The notes under the pieces are model-generated. The model did no database searches. It was not told where the DNA came from and saw only the letters and a list, made by a program, of their open reading frames with translations. From assembly GCA_030847615.1 (NCBI GenBank), contig JAUMIR010000001.1:181493001-181557000 (forward strand): 64,000 bases of DNA, read 5' to 3'. This DNA comes from Gambelia wislizenii. Its lineage: Eukaryota; Chordata; Lepidosauria; Squamata; Crotaphytidae. The position numbers were made by a program, and so were the translations under genes. Positions 1 through 9,649 of this stretch are shown here, piece by piece (position 1 is the first letter of the stretch; every line of letters starts with the position of its first letter).

Positions 1-575
1 CAAATAATTACTACTCAGTCAGCCTGACATCAATACTTGGAAAGATTCTAGAGCAGATCATTAGACAGACAGTCTATAAGCACTTAGAAAGAAATGCCGT
101 GATCACAAAAAGTCAACATGGATTTCTCAAAAACAAGTCATGCCAGACTAATCTTATCTCTTTTTTTATAGAATTACAAACTTGATGGATGAAGGGAATG
201 CAGTGGATGTAGTGTATATTGATTTCAGTAAGGCTATTGACAAGGTCCTCCATGATATTCTTGCAAAAAAGTTAGTAACCTATGAGCTAGACAGTGCAAC
301 TGTTAGGTGGACTTGCAATTGGTTGACTGACCAAGCCCAAAGGGTAATCACGAATGGCTCGTCTTCATCCTGGAGAGAAGTGACCAGTGGGGTGCCACAG
401 GATTGTGTCCTGGACCCAGTGCTCTTCAACATCTGTATCAATAACTTGGATGAACTAATAGAGGGTATGCTTATCAAGTTTTCAGATGACACCAAATTAG
501 GAGGGGTAGCTAATACCCCGGAAGACAGGATCAGAATCCAAAATGACCTTAACAGATTAGAAAGCTGGCCAAATA

Positions 576-2421
576 CAGTCGTCCATTCACATTCGCAGGG
601 GTTACGTTCCACGGACCCCCGTGAATGCGAAAAATCCGCGAATAACGACTGCTCTCCCCCTCCCCACCATAGCGACCATGGGGCCTCCAGAGGCCCCATA
701 GTCGCTTTCCCCAGCCTCCCCACTCCCTTCCTAGGCCTTCCCGGGGCCTCCGGAGACCCTCCCGAGGCCCCGTGGATGCCTCCCCAGCCCTCCACCCTCC
801 CGCCAAAGCCCTCAACGGGGCCTCCGGTGAGTCTCCGGAGGCCCCGCGGAGGCCTCCCCGGCCCTCCCCACTCCCCCCAAGGCCTTCGTGGGGCCCCGTG
901 GAGGCCTCTCCTGGCCCTCCCCCCTCCCTCCCTGGGCCTTCGTGGGGCCTCTAGAGCATCTCCAGAGGCCCCATGGAGACCTCCCCGTCCCTCCCCACCC
1001 CTCCCCACCCCCTACCCGGGCCTTCATGGGGCCTCTGGAGCGTCTCCGGAGGCCCCATGGAGGCCTCCCTGGCCCTCCCCGCTCCCTCCCAGTCCTTCAT
1101 GGGGCCTCCGGAGCATCTCTGGAGGTCCCGTGGAGGCCTCTCCCAGCCCTCCCCCCTCCCTCCCCGGGCCTTCGTGGGCCTAGCAAGGCCCCGCGGAGGC
1201 CTCTCCCAGCCCTCCCCCTCCCTCCCCGGGCCTTCATGGGGCCTAGCAAGGCCCCGCGGAGGCCTCTACCGGCCCTCCCCCCTCCTTCCCCGGGCCTTCG
1301 CGGGCCTAGCAAGGCCCCACATAGACCTCTCCCAGCCCTCGCCCTCCCTGGGCCTTCGTGGGGCCTAGCAAGGCCCTGCGGAGGCCTCTCCTGGCCCTCC
1401 CCCTCCCTCCCTGGGCCTCTCCGGAGGCCCCATGGAGGCCTCCCCGGCCCTCTCCGGAGGCCCCATGGAGGCCTCCCCGGCCCTCCCCGCTCCCTCCCCA
1501 GGCCTTCATGGGGCCTCCGGACTGTCTCCGGAGGCCCCGCAAAGGCCTCTCCCAGCCCTCCCCCCTCCCTCCCTGGGCCTTCGTGGGGCCTAGCAAGGCC
1601 CCGTGGAGGCCTCTCCCGGCCCTCCTCCCTCCCTCCCCAGGCCTTCGTGGAGCCTAGCAAGGCCCTGCGGAGGCCTCTCCCGGCCCTCCTCCCTCCCTCC
1701 CTGGGCCTTTGCGGGGCCTAGCAAGGCCCCGTGGAGGTCTCTCCCGGCCCTCCCCCTCCCTCCCTGGGCCTTCGCAGGGCTAGCAAGGCCCCGTGGAGGC
1801 CTCTCCCGGCCCTCCTCCCTCCCTCCCCAGGCCTTCGTGGAGCCTAGCAAGGCCCTGCGGAGGCCTCTCCCGGCCCTCCTCCCTCCCTCCCTGGGCCTTT
1901 GCGGGGCCTAGCAAGGCCCCGTGGAGGTCTCTCCCGGCCCTCCCCCTCCCTCCCTGGGCCTTCGCAGGCCTAGCAAGGCCCCACGGAGGCCTTTCCCGGC
2001 CCTCTCCCCTCCCTCCCTGGGCCTTCGTGGGGCCTCCAGAGCGTCTCCGGAGGCCCCACGGAGGCCTCCCCAGCCCTCCCCCAGGCCTTCATGGGGCCTC
2101 CGGAGCGTCTCTGGAGGCTCCATGTTCACCTCCCCAGCCTTTCCCACCCCCTCCCCGGGCCTTCATGGGGCCCCGGAGCATCTCAGAGGGCCACGTGAAG
2201 GCCTCCCTGGCCCCCCTCCTTCCCAAGGCCTTCGCGGGGCCTCCAGAGGGTCTCCGAAGGCCCCGTGGAGGTCTCCCCGGCCCTCCCCGCTCCCTCCCAG
2301 GGCTTTCACGGGGCCTCCGGAGGCCCCATGTCATGGTTTTGGGAGGGCCCGGGGGGGCCTTCCAAAACCGCAAATAATCAAAACCGCGAATGTCAGGTTC
2401 GCGAATGTGGAGGGGCGACTG
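576..2421. mobile_element. Non-autonomous Tigger-like (Tc1/mariner-type) DNA transposon with internal minisatellite
   Basis: The left end reads CAGTCGTCCATTCACATTCGC and the right end is its near-exact inverse (GCGAATGTGGAGGGGCGACTG). Both are directly flanked by TA (574-575 and 2422-2423). A CAGT(C/T)G start with TA duplication is the signature of Tigger-type mariner elements. Removing the insert and one TA rejoins the CR1 frame as ...SWPNTNKM, matching SWAKANKM in sister copies, so this is a clean insertion into a CR1. Inside the ends are short CCGCGAAT-rich stretches, then about 1.7 kb of GC-rich tandem repeat. No transposase is encoded. Open frames across this region on both strands are Pro/Gly/Arg-rich artefacts of the repeat. 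Confidence 0.85.
655..2335. repeat. GC-rich minisatellite, about 63-bp unit, roughly 27 copies
   Basis: The unit is built of GGAGGCCTCTCCCGGCCCTC, a CT-rich run, GGGCCTTCGTGGGGCC and either TAGCAAGGCCCCG or a TCCGGAG(A/C)(G/A)TCTCCGGAGG variant. Successive units start near 1132, 1195 and 1258, giving a 63-bp period; other units vary by a few bases. Two unit types, one with TAGCAAGG and one with TCCGGAG/CTCCGGA half-sites, are mixed, the first dominating 1170-2000. A stretch starting near 1634 recurs almost unchanged near 1823, so part of the array has a 189-bp (three-unit) higher-order period. The array lies wholly inside a Tigger-like element. Confidence 0.9.
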
Positions 2422-3193
2422 TACTAACAAAATGAATTTCAACAGGGAGAAATGTAGGATATTCCACTTGGGCAATAAAAATGAAATGTACAGATATAGG
2501 ATGAGTGACACCTGGCTTGATGGCAGTACATGTGAAAGGGATCTAGGAGTTTTAGTGGACCACAAGCTGAACATGAGTCAGCAGTGTGATGCAGCAGCTA
2601 AAAAAGCCAATGAGATTTTAGGCTGCATTAATAGTAGTATAGTATCTCAATCAAGGGAAGTAATAGTGCCACTGTATTCTGCTTTGTTCAGCCCTCACCT
2701 GGAATACTGTGTCCAGTTCTGGGAACCACAATTCAGGAAGGATATTGAGAAGCTGGAATGTGTCCAGAGGAGGGCGACTAGGATGGTGGGAGGTCTGGAA
2801 GCCATTTTGCCCTATGAGGAGCGGCTTTGGGAACTGGGCATGTTTAGTCTGGAGAAGAGAAGGTTGAGAGGGGACATGATAGCCATGTTTAAATATTTGA
2901 AGGATGTCATACTGAGGTTGGAGCAAGCTTGTTTTCTGCTGCTCCAGAGACTAGGACACAGAGCATTAGGTTCAAACTACAGGAAAAGAGATTCCACCTA
3001 AACATTAGGAAGAACTTCCTGACAGTAAGAGCTGTTCGGAAGTGGAATACACTGTCTCATAGTCTCCTTCTTTGGAGTTTTTTAAGCAGAGGATGGATGG
3101 CTATCAGGAATGATTTGATTGTATATTCCTGCATGGCAGAGGGTTGGACTGGATGGCCCTTGTGGTCTCTTCCAACTCTTATGATTCTATGAA

Positions 3194-4380
3194 AATCACT
3201 TTTGTTTGTTTCAGGGCGTTCTCCAAACCTCTGGGGGAAATGCAAGGAGCTGTGAAAGGGATGAAGAATTCGAGTATAATCTCTTTCCTCTGCTACTGTC
3301 AGTGGGACCTTTTCATGAGTAAAACTGAGGTCTTCATTTTAAATCAAAGAATAGGAGGGATCCTTTCAGAAATCACAAAATCAAATTCTGTGTCCAGCCT
3401 TTGCTGCATCTTGTATGCTACAATAATTAACAACAACATCTTGTTTTTCAATTTTTAAACTAGTAATTTATTCCTGGAAAATTTGGTATATGCAAAAGAA
3501 GAGATACTCATGTTTTACTCGCTTTGATGCTTGACATGTTTCTCTATGGCTGAATTATTGTTTTTAAGACAGTTGGACACTGCAGAAGATTGGCTACTTA
3601 CATTTTAAGGGATTTTTTTTAATGCTTGACAGACTTTATTCTCTATGGCTGGACAATAGGTTTAAAGACAGTTGAAGTTGCAATGATAGAGGCATCATTT
3701 CCTGTCCGCTTACATTCTGATTTCTTTTGTCCCACTATCATCTGTCAAAAAGGGTTTGTAAGATTAGAAGCACAAGCACTACAAAATCCATAAGCAGAGA
3801 TGACAGTGAGATGAGTTGTTCACACCAGGGCAACAATGCCTCTGTCATACCGCCTACAACTCCAGCAGGACTAAACAGAAAAATATCCCCATCACTCATT
3901 TTTAGCCCAGAGCTGAATGTGGCTGCTAATGTGTCAAGACACAATATATAAAAAAATGTGGGTGGCACCTGAAGAGAAGGGGAAAACCTAGCAATTCTAG
4001 TGCATTACAAATGACCTGGGGCACTGGCAATAGAGATGCTGGTGTGTTTTGTTGGGTTCAGCCAATAAGCAAAGCAAGCTAATTTGCACTTTCAAAAATA
4101 ATATGTGGAATAGGACATACTTACCTTTCAGACTGTGGACTCCTCCCTTGGGTTTTGTACAGAAGTTGCAATCTGTATCAAAGACAGCTACAGCCAAATT
4201 AGTAAGACAAAAGAAAGAACGACATAAGGTGTGTGAAAGGGAAGTTAGTTAGACTTGAGAATGTCAGTCTATAGTCAGGAAAGCAACAGATCTGAGGAGT
4301 CCTAACCAATTGCTTCTATCCATATTGCCCCTTGTAGGCACAAAGATGTGATTGCCATTTTTCCACTTCTAGCATCTCCA
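3194..4380. other. Unassigned AT-rich sequence with a local 100-bp duplication
   Basis: No coding region or recognised repeat is visible. Two similar blocks, at about 3524-3576 (GATGCTTGACATG, TTCTCTATGGCTG, TTTTTAAGACAGTTGG) and 3620-3675 (AATGCTTGACAGAC, TTCTCTATGGCTGGA, TTTAAAGACAGTTG), suggest an old tandem duplication with a period near 98 bp. Confidence 0.5.
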
Positions 4381-4509
4381 AATCTTATGACACAGTTCAT
4401 TATGTACAAAACTGTGTATTTGATGAAAATGTAACAAATATGAGGGAAAGTGGAATACAAAAAAGTGTTTGATGTGTACAAAATGTGTAAGTGATCAAAC
4501 CTGAACTCT

Positions 4510-4700
4510 CACTAGAAGGCAAAATGACTAAAATGAGGCTATTGTATTTTGGAGATATCATGAGACGACCTGACTCTTTGGGAAAAGACAATAACACTTA
4601 ATAAAGTAAAAGGTGGTAGGACAGAGGAAGATCACATTATAGATGGATTGATTTGGTAAAGGAAACCACAGCCCTCAGTTTGCAAGACCTCTTGTTCATC
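4510..4700 (+). mobile_element. RTE-clade LINE fragment (C-terminal/3' region)
   Basis: Translation gives MTKMRLLYFGDIMRRPDSLG followed, after a shift, by RWIDLVKETTALSLQDL. This resembles the extreme C-terminal coding tail of reptilian RTE/BovB-type elements (pattern LRYFGHIMRR...LEK...RWID...EA..L.LQDL, from memory). Only about 190 bp survives, with a stop and frame change near 4590-4620. A second fragment of the same tail, in the opposite orientation, lies at 51085-51245. Confidence 0.6.
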
Positions 4701-4719
4701 ATAAGTTGATACTGATTTA

Positions 4720-5880
4720 AAAAGTTTCACAAAAAATAAATGTGAATGTGTCTGTGTGTGCTTCTCTGTGTGTTTAAAAAATAGGTTGCAACATGTCGCA
4801 AATATTGGATGGAACAGATTTATGACTGACAAAAGAGTCTTATGCAGACTAAATATAGACTGGCTCATCCATCCCTAATCAGAGACAATGGAGCCATTAC
4901 ATCTTTACAGACAATGGAGTCTGTAAAGTACAGCACAGTAGATGAGTAAGATCATGCTCACTCCATTCTATGGGGATAACTTTTTCTTTTTTTAAAATCT
5001 CACAACCCTGTACTTGTTTAGAGTAGTCTAAGAATTGATTATAGCCTCCTGAAACTTTATTGCTGGGAAATATAGGGAAGGAATTAGTAACAGAACACAG
5101 CTCTTGTGGGATGTGCACCCAGTATAATCTTTAAAGCTAGGATGGACAATATGAAAAGATACTTAAGCTTCCTATCAAAGAACTTGCCTTTTCTTTTCCA
5201 AAGAACATGAAATTGACTTTCAAGATGCAGTACAAAAATACTGGGGAAGTATTATAAAATGGTAAGAGTAAAAAGAGCATCTTGGAAACCATGTTATTTT
5301 GTTTGCTTTAAATTCCAATTAGGGAAGCTTTGATGCCTGTCTCATGTGTGGGTTTGATCCATTAACTGGAACTGGTGGTTTTCTAATTAGAAGCATCTTT
5401 GCTTTCAGTGGGATTTGTTTCTTCTTTTTGTCTGGAGGCTAGTTATGTAGAGACTGGCGTGTTAATTGGAGCTCCAAGTCTTTTATTTCCTGGGTCAGCC
5501 ATGGTCTCTCTCTCTCTCTCTTTTGGTATAGCTATGTAAGATGAAAGGAATATGTTGCTTTTAATAGTGCAACAACATGATCATTGCCTACATCTCACAC
5601 TTTCTTAAGAGACGTGGCTTCACAGTATGGCTTCACACACCCTACACATCATTTTACTCCATCTGTAAGATGATTAATAGTGCATGACAGCAAACAATGC
5701 CCTCCCCACTGAATCATTACATTGCCTCTGAGATGTGGGCAAAAAGGAGAAAAGGTTGCAAATGTAAACATGCCCATTAGGAATTAAGTACCATGGAACA
5801 TAGTGAGGCTTACTTCCAAGTAAACATTGTTGGGATGAGGTTTGAAGGCCTAATACACACAAATTGTGACTGCTTTAAAA
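4720..5880. other. Unassigned AT-rich sequence
   Basis: No coding region is supported; open frames here are short and without domain character. There is a short (TC)n run near 5510-5522. The stretch 5755-5830 resembles the small squamate repeat with AAGTAAG and GGAAC half-sites also seen at 29.27 kb. Confidence 0.4.
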
Positions 5881-5882
5881 TG

Positions 5883-6172
5883 TGGGCTGCTGCCAATATA
5901 GTTTGACACCACTTTAACTATAATGGCTCTGTCCTATGGAATCCTGGGATATGTTGTTTGTTGAGTGCATCATAGTAGACATTACAAGAAGAAAAAGAAA
6001 GTACCCAAATGGTAAAATTAAGTAGATTTTTTTTGTCAAGAGATTAGTCACCAGAACGTTCTCACAGAGAAGGCTAAATATCTCACAAAATCCCAGCATT
6101 CCATAGCAGTGAGCCATGGCAATTAAAGTAGTTTCAAACTGCATTATTTCTGCAGCATGGCAACAGCCACAG
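5883..6172. mobile_element. hAT-like fold-back MITE
   Basis: The left arm (GGCTGCTGCC near 5883, then GTTTGACACCACTTTAACTA, TATGGAATCCTGGGATATG) is the inverse of the right arm (AATCCCAGCATTCCATAGCA, GCCATGGCAATTAAAGTAG, CAAACTGCATTATTTCTGCAG, CAACAGCCACAG). The same arms occur at 50772-50997, where they are better preserved. The element is non-coding. Its middle (5968-6048) differs from the other copy and holds a sequence repeated in inverse orientation at 7047-7123. Confidence 0.65.
5968..6048 (+). repeat. Arm of a 1.1-kb-spaced inverted duplication (partner 7047-7123)
   Basis: A 37-base core at 6011-6047, beginning GGTAAAATTAAGTAG and ending GTCAAGAGATTAG, is present without mismatch as the inverse complement at 7048-7084. 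Similarity continues outward on one side (GCATCATAGTAGACATTAC versus GCATCATGGTAGACATTAC). Confidence 0.8.
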
Positions 6173-6174
6173 TC

Positions 6175-7046
6175 AGGTGCATGTGGCAGTCTTTCAAGTG
6201 ACCATTTCAAAGTTGCAAAGAACAGCATTTTTGGCCATTTTTCTCCTACTTTTTAAACCCAGTTGTTGATTACTCTGGAATCTCTAGTTCCACAAAGTAT
6301 AACAGGAGGTTGTTAAAGCCACCATGCAGGAGTAACTTGAACAGAGCCACTCCACAACACTGGGGGAAGAGATTCATTTCAGTACTATGCATTGTTTTTG
6401 GCTGGGGCCTTTTTCTGTCCTTGTGATCCAAAGCATCTCTTTCTCCAAATAGGATTTGGAAGGGGGAATGTGTCAGTGTGTATTCCTTGTAAATAAAATG
6501 AAATGTCTTGGTAGGAAGGAAGGTTTTGTTTTGAAGGTATTTGTAAGCATTGCATTACTGAATTAAACAAACAAACCAAAAAATCCAGTACCAAACCAAA
6601 ATAGAATATGCAGTTGCCAAACCCATGATACAGAATATAATATGGCAAATGGTATGAGATACCATTTTCTTGTGTATCACCATTTCAGATCATTGTGACT
6701 AACCTCCTCAGTAAATATTAGCACTGTGACTCTCTGCTTCATTGTTCCAAAACTCATAAATCAACCTTTACCTAGGTTAGTTTTGGTCTAATTCTCTTTC
6801 ACCAAAATCAACAGTGCTGCTCCCTTCTAAATCTGAGTGTTTCAAGTTAATCCTCGTGCACTGCAATGGGGCATTTTAATCCCCGAATTTCACTTTTGTC
6901 TTGCAAAACATACACAGAAGTAGAGCTACAGTATAGTTCATTGCATGACATTGTCAAGGATATATCCCAAATCTATATTCTCACACTTTAGCCACTTGCT
7001 ATATACAGCTACCCACTCTCAATTACCAATCAAATAACCAACCAAG
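6175..7046. other. Unassigned AT-rich sequence
   Basis: Nothing beyond short non-coding frames is seen. Base composition matches the surrounding old, AT-rich sequence. Confidence 0.4.
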
Positions 7047-7123
7047 ACTAATCTCTTGACAAAAAAAATCTACTTAATTTTACCATTTGGGTACCTTTTT
7101 TTTGGTAATGTCTACCATGATGC
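7047..7123 (-). repeat. Inverse arm of the duplication at 5968-6048
   Basis: This is the partner of 5968-6048, read on the minus strand. It lies outside the fold-back MITE that contains the first arm, so it is either a second insertion of the same small repeat or a local inverted duplication. Confidence 0.8.
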
Positions 7124-7496
7124 AGTCAAGCAGAAGTAACATATCCTAGTTGCCTGTTGGTTGGCATGTTTGGTGTCAATTGAAGTTTCTGTCATTAAAG
7201 TAGCACTAGAATTCATTGGGGTCGTGAGATATCCTACAATACAAGAAGTGTACACTTCATTTTATTTTATTTGACTTCCTCTTCACTTTTATTTTATTTT
7301 ATTTTGCTGTGGGTGTTTGTATAAAAGTGTGCATGAAGACAGGAAGTTTTATTCTGTACAATACATTACTGTTCTCATTAAAGATCAGAAAATACGTCAC
7401 AATTCACAGAGTGCACTTTTTTTTTGTCTTGTCTGTATTCCTTTTCTTTTTTCCCCTTAAACTCCTAATGCAGGTTAATTGGAAAACTCTCTGAGG

Positions 7497-7605
7497 TAGT
7501 CCCTATGGCATTACTAAGGCCAGTGTCACCCCTCCCTCCAACAGTGTCATCTGGTCTAGTTCAGCCTCTCCGAACCCCTCTAGTGCCACCACTCCATGGT
7601 TCTGA
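7497..7605 (+). repeat. Short interspersed repeat, copy 1 (partner 15103-15193)
   Basis: CCCTATGGCATTACTAAGG, CAGTGTCACCCCTCCCTCC and TTCAGCCTCTCC at 7501-7605 recur with small changes at 15107-15190 (CCCTGTGGCATCACTAAGG, GGTGTCACCCCTTCCCCC, TTCAGCCTCTTCC). It is a dispersed repeat of unknown class, about 95 bp, without visible inverted ends. Confidence 0.6.
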
Positions 7606-8570
7606 AAAAGACAGAAAATTCTATACAATCGCTTACCATTGCACATGGTGATGGTCAAAGATGACTTTAATCTATCTCTAATTTCTGTGATTTGATAGGT
7701 TCCAAAATGATTAGAAGCATATGAGAGGGCTTCTTTAGGAGTAAGTCACATTTATTCCTATGCCTAAATGAGAGCTTAAAATTGTAATTATTGCATAATA
7801 GCCAAATTATGGTTCTATAAACTATCCTGTTACTTTAAAATGATGGCCTAATTTATTAATTTTTTGATATGGAATATCAAGGCTAATTTGGTACTCATTT
7901 ACACTGATTGTTTGGTGCACATCCCTCTTACCACTTCAACTTACTGCTGTCCAGTTGGCTGCGAGTACAAGAGATGGGTGTCATGGCAACAGCTACAATG
8001 GGAGGACTGAGGACCCCTAAGTATACAATTGGATTGGGCTTTTAATATCCATACTGAGAACAATACCTTTTAGGATAGGAAGATTAATTATAAATATAAA
8101 CTGTAGTAAACGTATTAGCATTTAAAACCCATTTAGACTGGTTTCTGTTCCATATCATCTATTAAATACTTGTCGTTCAGACTTTCTTTACTTTACTTTG
8201 AACAAACAGCAACACTGACATCCAGTGTCTAGTTAAATTAATAACAATAGAATAATCCCTATGGATATCTGAAACACAAAAATCTACTTCTTTGCATCTA
8301 GACAGTTATTCAAAGGTGAAAAACATAAAAAAATCCATATGTGACTATTTGGATGATTACTGATCAAAGAGAGGTTTTTTTGGGGGTGGGACAGGCAGAA
8401 ATGTATTGATTAATTAAAACCAGGACTGCTACAAATTTATGTCTCTCAGGCAGAAATTACCAATCTAATCCATTACCATGAGTGAGGATTAAATTGAGAT
8501 AAGATGAATCAAAGTTATGGCTTCCATTCATTGATATAAGTAAAGTTTTGAGTTCCAGAGATTTTGCAGA
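7606..8570. other. Unassigned AT-rich sequence
   Basis: No coding region, inverted ends or tandem repeat is seen up to the retrotransposon 3' end at about 8580. Confidence 0.4.
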
Positions 8571-8577
8571 CCGACTC

Positions 8578-9036
8578 AGAGAAATAATGAGACCACACAC
8601 AGAATATTGGGTTGAAAATAAAATGGATTCTTTATTTATAACCCTGTCTATTTAATTCCCTTTAAATCTTCAGCGGGGGAGGCAACCTAGTGTGGGAGCA
8701 GCTGGGGCGGATCGTCTCTTCTGGACTTATGCCCCCAGCTTCCCCTGGCGAGCACCTGAGCCCTGTTGAGCAACCCCAGGACCTGGGGTTGCTCTCCAGC
8801 CGTCCCGTGTCTGGAAGGTTAACCCGAAAGTCCCTCACCCAATCCCTACAGATTAAGGTGAGGGGATTATCCTTCAGGTCAACCCCAAGGTAGGTCTCCT
8901 TCTGTTCCCCCAGATCATACAATCTAAGGGGACCCTTCCAGAGGACCTTTCACCAAAATCAGTGCCATAGGTGCACACCATAATCTACGCCTCCCCCCTT
9001 CCTGCCAAGATAAGGGGCAAGGGTCTGCTTCGTCCC
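8578..9036 (-). other. 3' non-coding tail of the YR retrotransposon
   Basis: Downstream of the hydrolase stop, the minus strand contains CCTATGGCAC, a GGGGTTGC-rich part, CAGCTGCTCCCACAC, an AATAAA-like signal (ATAAATAAAGAATCC) and the end TTCAACCCAATATTCTGTG...GTCTCATTATTTC. The same order (CCTATGGCAAC, CAGGTGAGTCGCCC, CAGCTGCTCCAGCTG, CAATAAAGTGGCCC, TTCAACCCA.TCTTCTGTG, TCTCGTTATTCC) occurs in the compound element at 34.4-35.8 kb, so the two belong to related families. Confidence 0.7.
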
Positions 9037-9615
9037 TTAATCCCCCACTAGCTTGTCCAATAAGTCCCTCAACCCCCGCTGAAGATCACCCAAAAATATT
9101 AAATTCCCTGTGTCTGATAGATGTACCCCATCCACTCTGTAGAGCTCAGATCTCTCAAACACAATCTGCAGGTGCTGCAAATAATGTCCCCCCCTTGTAA
9201 CCAAAAACTTCCTAATTTGCCTGTTAACCTTTCGCCTGGCCTGGACGATTAAACGGGGGTTCCCTTCCCCTCGCCACAGCTATCTGGGCAGTATAGTTGA
9301 CCATATGATGGCAACCGCAGGCCACCTTGACCAAATCAAATCCAGGCCATATGAGGCCTGAATGACCAGAGCCTTCCCTTTGAGGAGACTCAAATCATTC
9401 CCACCGAGGCGGAGGACCAAAACGTCTGGCGGAGACCCCCTATGCTCCCCAAACAGCAGTGGCATGAGGCCATGCCACTGTAGGCCTCTCTTCCCCAACC
9501 ACTCAATGGCCACCTTTTCTCCCAGGCTGAGGTGAGTTCCAAAATGGCTTAACCAAGCCTGCAGGGCTGCCAAGTAAACCATACTGTGGCCGCAGATCAG
9601 CACCCGGCATCTCAC
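9037..9615 (-). pseudogene. SGNH (GDSL-like) hydrolase domain of the YR retrotransposon
   Basis: Read on the minus strand from about 9615. Block I is VLICGHSMVYLAALQ, with the nucleophile Ser in GHS where GDS is typical. A middle part reads WLGKRGLQWHGLMPLLF. Block III is VLVLRLGGNDLSLLKGKAL, holding the GxND residues that stabilise the oxyanion. Block V is YRVDGVHLSDTGN, supplying the Asp and His of the triad with D-x-x-H spacing. All expected catalytic residues can therefore be seen. The only break I find is one TAG at 9277-9279 (ILPR-stop-LWRGEGNP); otherwise the frame is open to a TAA at 9037-9039. The natural substrate of such retrotransposon hydrolases is unknown to me; esterase or deacetylase activity is inference from the fold. 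The domain is in better condition than the recombinase just upstream. Confidence 0.78.
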
Positions 9616-9649
9616 CATGAGCGGTCTACCACCTGGAAGACAAAAGGGG

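Larger units (their letters stand above)
1..3193 (+). mobile_element. CR1-clade LINE, ORF2 reverse transcriptase to 3' end, interrupted by a Tigger-like element
   Basis: The sequence enters the window inside a CR1 reverse transcriptase. Translation shows the CR1 motifs with decay: FSKAIDKV (usual FSKAFDKV), GVPQDCVLDPVLFN (usual GVPQGSVLGPVLFN) and the catalytic box as KFSDDTKLGG, so both Asp residues are kept. The frame runs to position 573 (ending ...RLESWPN), is broken by an insertion at 576-2421, and resumes at 2424 as [29 protein letters not shown] and [15 protein letters not shown] frameshift near 2930-3001 moves the last part ([16 protein letters not shown]) to another frame. An earlier frameshift lies near 170. 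The 3' end at about 3180-3193 carries the ATTCTATGA-type tail typical of CR1. The 5' part (endonuclease) lies outside the window. The copy is dead. It is closely related to the copies at 38.7, 41.9, 51.3 and 62.5 kb. CR1 elements normally lack target-site duplications, so the 3' limit rests on the tail. Confidence 0.92.

Noticed and set aside
182..2427. Long Pro/Gly/Arg-rich open frames on both strands across the GC-rich array
   Set aside because: They follow from the 63-bp repeat, which has few stops in any frame, and start or end in unrelated CR1 sequence. No protein family is recognisable.
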